A stretch of DNA of 5,076 bases, taken from assembly GCA_024641725.1 (NCBI GenBank), contig JAHECM010000055.1, positions 2,980 to 8,055 of the forward strand, read 5' to 3'. Below, one piece after another: positions 1 to 4,600 of this stretch. The stretch comes from Limnohabitans sp. GTDB lineage: Bacteria > Pseudomonadota > Gammaproteobacteria > Burkholderiales > Burkholderiaceae_C. The position numbers and the translations under genes are program-made. The notes beneath the pieces are model-generated. The model did not search any database, was not told the DNA's origin, and was given only the letters and a program-made list of their open reading frames with translations. Positions within the stretch are counted from its first letter, which is position 1; the number at the start of each line of letters is the position of its first letter.

Positions 1-639
1 GAAGCGATTGGCTGCATCATCGTCACCGGCAGCGAGAAAGCCTTTGCCGCTGGCGCCGACATCTCGGCCATGGCCAAGTACAACTTCAACGAGGTCTATA
101 AAAACGACTTCATCACCCGCAACTGGGAAACCATCCGCTCGATTCGCAAGCCCGTGATTGCGGCTGTGGCCGGTTTTGCCTTGGGCGGCGGTTGCGAGCT
201 GGCCATGATGTGCGACTTCATCATCGCCGCCGACAACGCCAAGTTCGGCCAGCCTGAAATCAAGATCGGCATCATCCCCGGCGCGGGCGGCACACAGCGT
301 TTGCCACGCGCCATGGGTAAGTCCAAGGCCATGGACTTGGTGCTCACGGGCCGCATGATGGACGCGACTGAAGCCGAGCGCGGTGGTTTGGTCAGCCGTG
401 TGGTGCCACTGGACAAACTGATGGAAGAAGCCCTGGGCGCGGCCTTGATGATCTGCGGCTACGGCCAGTTGTCGGTGATGGCGGCCAAAGAAAGCGTGAA
501 CCGCGCTTTTGAAAGCGGCCTGAGCGATGGCGTGATGTTCGAGCGCCGCATGTTCCACAGCCTGTTTGCCACGGCCGACCAGAAAGAAGGCATGGACGCA
601 TTTTTGAACAAGCGCGCGCCCCACTTCACCCACAACTGA
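1..639 (+). CDS. Enoyl-CoA hydratase/isomerase (crotonase) family, 5'-truncated by window edge
   Basis: The frame is open from base 1 to a TGA at 637-639 (212 residues). The N-terminus lies outside the window; about 45 residues are missing compared with the usual 255-260. Crotonases hydrate trans-2-enoyl-CoA to 3-hydroxyacyl-CoA in the cytosol. In window numbering, AFAAGADIS (15-23) supplies the first oxyanion-hole amide and AGFALGGGCELAMMCD (57-72) the second. Both catalytic glutamates are present: E66 in GGCEL and E86 in GQPEIKIG. Their 20-residue spacing matches Glu144/Glu164 of rat mitochondrial hydratase as I remember it, and the downstream GIIPGAGGTQRL is also typical. Having both glutamates argues for a true hydratase rather than an isomerase or an inactive relative. 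The C-terminal trimerisation region (FATADQKEGMDAF) is intact. An ATG at 70 is internal, not the start. The exact pathway (beta-oxidation, phenylacetate or other) cannot be told from this piece, so no symbol is given. Confidence 0.95.
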   Translation, partial: EAIGCIIVTGSEKAFAAGADISAMAKYNFNEVYKNDFITRNWETIRSIRKPVIAAVAGFALGGGCELAMMCDFIIAADNAKFGQPEIKIGIIPGAGGTQRLPRAMGKSKAMDLVLTGRMMDATEAERGGLVSRVVPLDKLMEEALGAALMICGYGQLSVMAAKESVNRAFESGLSDGVMFERRMFHSLFATADQKEGMDAFLNKRAPHFTHN

Positions 640-656
640 CACGGCAGGCCGGGCCG

Positions 657-680
657 GGCCGGACCAGGCCCGGTCCGGCC
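657..680. terminator. GC-rich hairpin between convergent stop codons, possible bidirectional terminator
   Basis: GGCCGGACC (657-665) and GGTCCGGCC (672-680) are perfect 9-base reverse complements around a 6-base loop. The hairpin occupies most of the 43-base gap between the hydratase stop (639) and the channel-gene stop (683). Neither side has a convincing U-tract, so it is not a textbook intrinsic terminator. It may work as a transcript 3'-end stabiliser or with Rho. The stem is seen directly; the terminator role is inferred from its position. Confidence 0.6.
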
Positions 681-682
681 GC

Positions 683-1498
683 CTAAGATTTGGCCCACGT
701 CATGGCAGGCGCAACTTGGGCGAAATCCACCTTCATGTCTTGCAGGGCTTTTTTGCCGCGCAGGGTCAAGTCGGTGATGAAGGTGAACTGCTCTCTGCTT
801 TCTTTGACGTAGGCCTTGATCTTGTAGTGGGTGCCCCAGGGGGTTTCTTGTGCCACCACGGCCACTTGGCTGTCGGGCGCTCGGTAGGTGCTGCTTTGGC
901 CAATTTCTTTCAAACAAGCCAACACGGCCATGCCATCGTGTGCGGCTTGCAAATAGAAGTTGGCAATGCACATCATGCTGCGCTGACCGCTGCTGGCATT
1001 GACCATCTTTTTGCTCCACAACTGGGTGTGGGGAATGATGATTTCATCGTCTTCGGCCGTGAGCAGGTGGACAGCTCTCGGGTTGATGAGAATGACCTCA
1101 CCATAGGCACCATCGATCTCGACCCAATCGCCCAATTGGTAAACGTCTTCAAAGACGACCAACATACCGGCCATCACACTGCTGGCGTAGTCTTTGAAAA
1201 CAAAGGCGATCAACACGGCGGAGCTGACAAACAGCGCCAAGATGTTCTGAAACGAAGGCTCGATCAGAATGGGGGCGATTTGGGTCAACGCTGCGATGCC
1301 AAACGAAATTTTGACCCAAGGCACAAAACGCAAAATTTTCAGCCGAGACGAAGGCTTGACGTTTTCCGCCCAGCGTTTGAGTGCCCATCGCGCCAATTGG
1401 GCCAGTGCCCAGAAGACCACCACAATGGCCAAGACCAGACTCAGGTCCAGCCAGTGGAGCGTGTGGAAAAAGTCGAAATTTTTGAAGGTGTCTTCCAT
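683..1498 (-). CDS. Small MscS-family mechanosensitive ion channel
   Basis: This 271-residue protein is close in length to E. coli MscS (286). MscS channels open under membrane tension and release solutes during hypo-osmotic shock from the inner membrane. Three hydrophobic segments are visible: TM1 about 18-39, TM2 about 59-78 and the pore-lining TM3 about 83-118. The MscS beta-domain signature follows at 122-168, with LGDWVEIDGAYGEV and then DDEIIIPHT, and a mixed alpha/beta C-terminal domain runs to about 265. TM3 aligns without gaps to E. coli MscS from memory, but several small Gly/Ala positions are bulkier and the Gln112-Gly113 pair becomes K102-D103. The ATG at 1498 is preceded by a weak GGGGAAAG ribosome site (1514-1507, 8-base spacing). 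It lies 18 bases after the Dps-like gene, so the two are probably co-transcribed. Family assignment is firm; gating properties cannot be read from sequence. Confidence 0.9.
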   Translation of the reverse strand: MEDTFKNFDFFHTLHWLDLSLVLAIVVVFWALAQLARWALKRWAENVKPSSRLKILRFVPWVKISFGIAALTQIAPILIEPSFQNILALFVSSAVLIAFVFKDYASSVMAGMLVVFEDVYQLGDWVEIDGAYGEVILINPRAVHLLTAEDDEIIIPHTQLWSKKMVNASSGQRSMMCIANFYLQAAHDGMAVLACLKEIGQSSTYRAPDSQVAVVAQETPWGTHYKIKAYVKESREQFTFITDLTLRGKKALQDMKVDFAQVAPAMTWAKS

Positions 1499-1516
1499 GA
1501 TTTCTGCTTTCCCCGT

Positions 1517-1981
1517 TCAGTGGGTCAAAAAACTTCTGAGCATCCACGCATTTTTTTCGTGCGCGCTCAAACGCTGTGTGACCAGGTCCACGCTCCCTTC
1601 GTCATGGCATTTCGACGCCACGGGCAAAACGGATTGCGCCGTCAAAATCAACTGCTCATGCCCATCCAGCAGGTCTTCGATCATGCCGCCCGCATTGGGC
1701 AGGTGTTGGACTTCTCTAATTTTGGTCAACGCCATGAATTGACTGTGCGAGCACGGTGCCGCCAGCTCCAGTGCCCGAATGCGCTCGGCAATGTCGTCCA
1801 GCGCGAGCCAGATCTCGGTGTACTGCTCTTTGAACAAATTGTGCAGGGTATAAAACATCGGTCCTCTGACGTTCCAGTGGTAACCCAGTGTCTTGAGGTG
1901 CAAAAAATAGCTGTCGGCCAGCAAACGCGCAAGCGCTTGTCCGGTGGCCAATCGGTCTTGGGTGATGACGGTCAAGCGCAT
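1517..1981 (-). CDS. Dps-like ferritin (DNA starvation/stationary-phase protection protein)
   Basis: Dps proteins form cytosolic 12-subunit shells that oxidise Fe(II) with H2O2, store iron and in some species bind DNA. This 154-residue protein shows the family block KTLGYHWNVRGPMFYTLH (30-47), then QY and DDIAERIRALE (62-72). Counting against E. coli Dps (H51, H63, D67, D78, E82), the inter-subunit ferroxidase residues are H35, H47, K51, D62 and E66, so one acidic ligand is replaced by lysine. The short N-terminus has no lysine-rich DNA-binding tail, so DNA binding is doubtful. I chose the ATG at 1981 over an in-frame TTG at 1987: AGGAG (1994-1990) sits 8 bases before the ATG but only 2 before the TTG. 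The gene starts 2 bases after the antiporter TGA, implying translational coupling, and is followed 18 bases later by the MscS gene. Confidence 0.93.
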   Translation of the reverse strand: MRLTVITQDRLATGQALARLLADSYFLHLKTLGYHWNVRGPMFYTLHNLFKEQYTEIWLALDDIAERIRALELAAPCSHSQFMALTKIREVQHLPNAGGMIEDLLDGHEQLILTAQSVLPVASKCHDEGSVDLVTQRLSAHEKNAWMLRSFLTH

Positions 1982-1983
1982 GT

Positions 1984-3138
1984 TCAATTCTCCTGTTGGG
2001 GTTGTTTGAGTCCAAAAATGGCAAACAGCAAGGTGGGCAGTGCGGTGTTGAGGACGGCGTAGGTCATGAGTGCGCCGAACACCTCTGGGCCAATGTCGCC
2101 CCGGCCCAGCAATATTTCTGAGATGACGAGCGTGAAAATGAGGGTTGGCGTCAAGGCGATGGACACGCGCAGACTGGACACAGCTTGCTCGTCATGCGTC
2201 CACCGCCTTTGCAACCACACCACGAGCCAGCGGATGGGCACGACCACGGCCAACAGCAATACCCCAGAGAGCATGGCCTGCGCGGTCAGCGCCTCTTGTG
2301 GAAACCGGGTACCCGACACAAAGAAATAAAACGGAATGAAGAACGTGGCGAACAACCCAATCGCTTCCAGATTTTTAGTCGATGCCAAGGAGGGCAATTT
2401 GTTTTTGAGCAAGACCGCAAACAAGCCCACCAAAAAGGCGCCGACCAAGTAGTACACGCCGAGCAGCTTGGTGACGTAGCCCGCCACGATGCCCATCATG
2501 ATCAAGAGTGAAAACTCAGAACCTGGCGCATGCGGAATGACAAATTTGCCCAGCAAGCCAAAGACCATGGGCAGCGCGAGGATCAAGCCCACCAGCGCTA
2601 AGGCGCGCAGCGCAATGTCTGTATTGCCCAGATAGGGATCACTGGCCTGCAAGGCGATGAACATGATGATCAACGCCACAATTTCACTGCTGATGGCCTT
2701 GTTGCTCACCCAAAATTTCTCTTTGTCACTCAGCTGCAAGCGTGCAATGGTGTTGATGATGAATCCGGTCGATGGCGTCACGATGGCCAACGCGATCAGC
2801 ACGGCCAAACTGAAGCCGATGTTGTAAACAACCACCACCACGGCAGTGACCACCATCAGCAAAAACAATTTGGTCACCAAGTGCATGACCAGTCGGGTTC
2901 TTTCCCGCATCAAATCTTCCACATGGATCTCTATGCCTGCGTACAAAAACAAAGAGGTGATGCCAATGGTGGCCAGCAAGTTCCAGTGCACATTGCCGAT
3001 CAATGTGTAGCCCAGCAGCATGGGCGTCAGCCCCATGGCAAAGGCGGTCAGCGGCGCTGGAATACCAAACCGCAGCAGCCAGCGCGGGACGATCATCAAG
3101 CCTGCGATGACCGCAAAAATCCATATTTCATGAGCCAT
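1984..3138 (-). CDS. CPA2-type cation:proton antiporter (membrane domain only)
   Basis: This 384-residue inner-membrane protein has roughly 11-12 hydrophobic segments across its whole length. It matches the Na+/H+ exchanger domain of the CPA2 family (KefB/KefC/NapA-like), which swaps K+ or Na+ for protons. Family landmarks are ATIGITSLFLYAGIEI (56-71), the broken-helix VTPSTGFIINT (120-130), the ion-site helix NKAISSEIVALIIMFI (146-161), the IPFYFFVSGTRF helix (268-279) and an arginine in VVPIRWLVVW (303) near where other members carry a conserved basic residue. It ends after the last helix, so the cytosolic RCK/TrkA-N nucleotide-binding domain of KefB/KefC is absent. At the usual ion-binding Asp (QD or ND) it has S151-E152. 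Start ATG 3138 has AAGGAG at 3150-3145 with 6-base spacing. The stop is 2 bases before the Dps-like start. Ion specificity is unknown. Confidence 0.88.
   Translation of the reverse strand: MAHEIWIFAVIAGLMIVPRWLLRFGIPAPLTAFAMGLTPMLLGYTLIGNVHWNLLATIGITSLFLYAGIEIHVEDLMRERTRLVMHLVTKLFLLMVVTAVVVVVYNIGFSLAVLIALAIVTPSTGFIINTIARLQLSDKEKFWVSNKAISSEIVALIIMFIALQASDPYLGNTDIALRALALVGLILALPMVFGLLGKFVIPHAPGSEFSLLIMMGIVAGYVTKLLGVYYLVGAFLVGLFAVLLKNKLPSLASTKNLEAIGLFATFFIPFYFFVSGTRFPQEALTAQAMLSGVLLLAVVVPIRWLVVWLQRRWTHDEQAVSSLRVSIALTPTLIFTLVISEILLGRGDIGPEVFGALMTYAVLNTALPTLLFAIFGLKQPQQEN
1990..1994 (-). promoter_or_regulatory. Ribosome binding site of the dps-like gene, inside the antiporter 3' end
   Basis: On the minus strand AGGAG lies within the last codons of the antiporter gene (CAG GAG AAT TGA) with 8 bases to the ATG at 1981. 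It decides the start codon of the Dps-like gene and suggests that terminating ribosomes re-initiate there. Confidence 0.75.
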
Positions 3139-3144
3139 TTTTGT

Positions 3145-3150
3145 CTCCTT
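3145..3150 (-). promoter_or_regulatory. Strong ribosome binding site of the antiporter gene
   Basis: AAGGAG on the minus strand, 6 bases from the ATG at 3138, is one of the best Shine-Dalgarno matches in the window. It lies in the 42-base gap after the exported-protein genes. I see no hairpin or clear promoter in that gap, so read-through from upstream is possible. Confidence 0.75.
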
Positions 3151-3180
3151 GTATTGAGGTTTTTGTTGTGAAAGTGCGGC

Positions 3181-3546
3181 TCACTCGGGCGCAAGCCGCA
3201 GCATCCTGATTTCGGTTTCCAGGCGTTCCAACTCCAATTGCATGAACCGCGAGCAATCGATTTTTTGCGGCGAAACACCCAACGGAATCACCACCCGCGC
3301 ATACACCGTGGCGTTGTTTTGCGACTGGCCCGCATAGCCCGAAAAAATATCTGTGCCTTTGCCACTGGTGCCCGTGAGCCCCATATCGACATAGCCTTTG
3401 TTGGAGTTCATCGACGAACGGCAATGGGTGCCTGTGGCCGTGGTGATGGAATCCTCACCCCCCACGCCCTGCGGTGGAGGCGGCAGGTACACCCCGCTGG
3501 CGCTCTGGGCTGCGCAAGGCAACAGCAGAGTAATCGCCGCACACAC
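3181..3546 (-). CDS. Uncharacterised exported protein with C-terminal amphipathic helix; start uncertain
   Basis: I do not recognise a named family. With the GTG at 3546 as start it is 121 residues: a hydrophobic signal-like stretch CAAITLLLPCAAQSA (2-16), a short proline run (22-25), a Gly/Ser/Thr/Asn-rich body with C42, a beta-rich AYARVVIPLG-like stretch (residues 79-90 read ATVYARVVIPLG), C98, and a charged leucine-rich helix (about 99-117) ending LRLAPE. The two mature cysteines could form a disulfide in the periplasm. No ATG exists near a sensible start. GTG 3546 gives a signal peptide without basic residues, while starting further up, for example at CTG 3612, would include Lys/Arg residues (FKARF). 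The frame stays open to an ATG at 3852, but that extension is Ser/Arg/Cys-rich and is the shadow of the upstream gene. Whatever the start, it overlaps the upstream gene out of frame. From memory, proteins ending in a Cys-Ser-Arg plus Leu/Glu helix recur beside fimbria-like genes in proteobacteria; this is unverified. Confidence 0.65.
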   Translation of the reverse strand: MCAAITLLLPCAAQSASGVYLPPPPQGVGGEDSITTATGTHCRSSMNSNKGYVDMGLTGTSGKGTDIFSGYAGQSQNNATVYARVVIPLGVSPQKIDCSRFMQLELERLETEIRMLRLAPE

Positions 3547-3907
3547 GAGGGCGAACCGTGCCTTGAAGCTCCGGGAATCGCAGGCAGATCCGAATGTCCC
3601 GACGGCCTTCAGGAACGGGGATGACCACCAAAATTTTTCGCTGACTTTGCGGCGGCAGTGAGCCTGTGCGCCCGGTGAATTTGACGTCCGACTGCATGTG
3701 CTGGGTGTGCACATCTTCTGCGCTGAGTTCATAGCGCATCTCCTTGGGGTAGGGGTTGATGATCGAGAGCCGGAACAGCTTTCTGTCGGACGGCGTGCTG
3801 CCAGTTTTTTGCATGGGGCTGAGACCCTGAGCGTGGACTGCAGCATGGGCACACACCAGGGCAGCCATGCCTAAGATCCAGCTCGCAGTGAGCTTGCGGC
3901 TTTGCAT
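3455..3907 (-). CDS. Uncharacterised exported protein, possibly Ig-like/fimbrial-chaperone-like
   Basis: This 150-residue protein begins with a clear Sec signal peptide: basic MQSRK, a hydrophobic core from about residue 9 to 20, and likely cleavage after VHA (26). The mature part contains KLFRLSIINPYPKEMRYEL (43-61), then GSLPPQSQRKILVVIPVPEG (82-101) and DIRICLRF (104-111), with cysteines C108 and C123 that could pair. Alternating hydrophobic strands, an Asn-containing turn and a 'LPP..+K' strand recall the N-terminal immunoglobulin-like domain of periplasmic pilus chaperones, but the protein is too short for a two-domain PapD-type chaperone. That resemblance is inference only. The last 20 or so residues (ALRSPERQRGV onward) look low-complexity and overlap the signal region of the next gene in another frame. 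The start ATG 3907 lies 9 bases after the upstream stop without a strong Shine-Dalgarno site, suggesting translational coupling. Confidence 0.75.
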   Translation of the reverse strand: MQSRKLTASWILGMAALVCAHAAVHAQGLSPMQKTGSTPSDRKLFRLSIINPYPKEMRYELSAEDVHTQHMQSDVKFTGRTGSLPPQSQRKILVVIPVPEGRRDIRICLRFPELQGTVRPRVCGDYSAVALRSPERQRGVPAASTAGRGG

Positions 3908-3916
3908 TGCTGGCGC

Positions 3917-4429
3917 TCAGTTGGCCGGCGAGCAGGTCACGTCGCTGCTGACTTTGTAGGCACCCATCGGAAAGGCCTTGCCGACATCGTCCACCTGCGC
4001 GTGCAAGTCAAACACGGTGTCTCCCGCATCCACCGTGGCTTGGTGGGCGGCGACTTGCCAGTTGCTTGAATGTCCTTTGTTGGAGCGCTGTTTGGTTGCC
4101 ATGACGGGTGTGCCCGTGTAGGTCGGGGCCCAAAGCGTCATGGCCGGTGCTCCAAATGTCACCAGATTGGGGCCTGTGCTCATCACGCCCACACTGGCGG
4201 CCATGCCGGTGGGCTGCTCGGAACTCATGGTTTGCCCGTTCACCGACACGCCCAATGCACCATGGCTGTTGACCGTGACCACGCAGGTGTTGGCCACTGC
4301 GCCAGTCCAGTCGACGGTCGCAGCTGCGGTCGGCCGGTGTGCGTCGGCCAAGAGCAACACACCCAAACAGCCCGCCGACAAACACCATGTGCTGCGGCGT
4401 TTCTTTAAAATGCTGACCAGTGCGTCCAT
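3917..4429 (-). CDS. Uncharacterised exported protein, possible fimbrial-subunit-like beta-sandwich
   Basis: The protein has 170 residues. Its N-terminus has a basic KKRR (9-12), a hydrophobic stretch to about 28 and possible cleavage near TAAA (34-37), a slightly long signal peptide. The mature part is rich in Gly, Thr, Val, Ser and Ala with alternating hydrophobic residues. It has exactly two cysteines, C49 in AVANTCVVTV and C166 in SSDVTCSPAN near the C-terminus. A cysteine strand after the signal peptide plus a final 'Y.V....V.C' strand is a pattern I associate with secreted beta-sandwich proteins of the DUF4402/spore-coat-U/minor-fimbrial type; no specific match can be claimed. It is the first gene of the minus-strand run, downstream of the palindrome and putative promoter. 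The start is supported by AAGGA at 4440-4436 with 6-base spacing. It could be the structural subunit handled by the proteins encoded just downstream. Confidence 0.78.
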   Translation of the reverse strand: MDALVSILKKRRSTWCLSAGCLGVLLLADAHRPTAAATVDWTGAVANTCVVTVNSHGALGVSVNGQTMSSEQPTGMAASVGVMSTGPNLVTFGAPAMTLWAPTYTGTPVMATKQRSNKGHSSNWQVAAHQATVDAGDTVFDLHAQVDDVGKAFPMGAYKVSSDVTCSPAN

Positions 4430-4435
4430 GAGACA

Positions 4436-4440
4436 TCCTT
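4436..4440 (-). promoter_or_regulatory. Ribosome binding site of the first exported-protein gene
   Basis: AAGGA on the minus strand lies 6 bases upstream of the ATG at 4429 and supports that start over another out-of-frame ATG at 4436. Confidence 0.65.
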
Positions 4441-4459
4441 TGCAATTGATAAGTTACAA

Positions 4460-4489
4460 AGCATATCTTTAAAATTTACACGGTGTAAA
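4460..4489 (-). promoter_or_regulatory. Candidate sigma70-type promoter of the exported-protein cassette
   Basis: Reading the minus strand, TTTACA (4489-4484, five of six to TTGACA) is followed after 18 bases by TATGCT (4465-4460, four of six to TATAAT). It is correctly oriented about 30 bases before the gene start and leaves a short leader containing the ribosome site. The -35 is the right arm of the palindrome, so a protein bound there would compete with RNA polymerase. The hexamers are inferred by eye. Confidence 0.4.
4475..4489. promoter_or_regulatory. Perfect palindrome TTTACACGGTGTAAA, candidate TetR-family operator
   Basis: The site is TTTACAC (4475-4481), one central G (4482), then GTGTAAA (4483-4489): a perfect 7-1-7 inverted repeat. 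Dimeric TetR-family repressors usually bind such palindromes in the gap beside their own gene, and a TetR-type gene starts 111 bases to the right. It starts 45 bases upstream of the divergent gene start at 4429 and overlaps its proposed -35 element. The symmetry is directly seen; binding by the neighbouring regulator is inferred. Confidence 0.6.
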
Positions 4490-4504
4490 AATTAAATTTC
4501 ACAA

Positions 4505-4529
4505 AGCAATTAAATATTTATCCATTGCT
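4505..4529. repeat. Short inverted repeat AGCAAT-N13-ATTGCT
   Basis: AGCAAT (4505-4510) and ATTGCT (4524-4529) are reverse complements separated by 13 AT-rich bases, in the gap between the regulator and the exported genes. It could be a secondary protein-binding site near the regulator's promoter, but it is short enough to arise by chance. Confidence 0.3.
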
Positions 4530-4553
4530 AAAAATTTGCCTGCCAATTATTTT
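4525..4553 (+). promoter_or_regulatory. Candidate promoter of the TetR-type gene
   Basis: TTGCTA (4525-4530) and TATTTT (4548-4553) are spaced by 17 bases and each match sigma70 consensus at four of six positions. The -10 box ends 47 bases before the ATG at 4601. In such AT-rich DNA weak matches are common, so support is modest. Confidence 0.3.
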
Positions 4554-4600
4554 CCGATTCAACTTTTTAATTCTTAATAACCCAATTAATCGAGATCGTC

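Larger units (their letters stand above)
4456..4508. repeat. Direct repeat acaaagca flanking the palindrome
   Basis: The octamer ACAAAGCA occurs at 4456-4463 and again at 4501-4508, 45 bases apart, one copy on each side of the 15-base palindrome. The region is AT-rich and the repeat short, so chance is possible. Confidence 0.3.

Noticed and set aside
1982..1987. TTG at 1987 as the start of the Dps-like gene
   Set aside because: The AGGAG ribosome site would be only 2 bases away, whereas the in-frame ATG at 1981 has an ideal 8-base spacing.
716..2062. Long plus-strand open frame of 448 codons antisense to the channel and Dps-like genes
   Set aside because: It is rich in His, Gln and Gly with no recognisable domain and lies opposite two genes with clear MscS and Dps family signatures. 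It is a composition-driven shadow frame.
3166..3184. GTGA...TCAC inverted repeat between the exported and stress cassettes as a terminator
   Set aside because: The arms are only 4 bases with a 9-base loop and no U-tract; too weak to support a terminator.
3512..3520. LLPC in the third exported protein read as a lipoprotein lipobox
   Set aside because: Proline before the cysteine does not fit the usual Gly/Ala/Ser at -1, so a signal-peptidase-I type site is more likely.
3547..3852. ATG at 3852 as the start of the second exported gene, giving 223 residues
   Set aside because: The added ~100 residues are Ser/Arg/Cys-rich without structure and lie in the shadow of the upstream gene, which has a clean signal peptide. 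The hydrophobic stretch near 3500-3546 would become internal.
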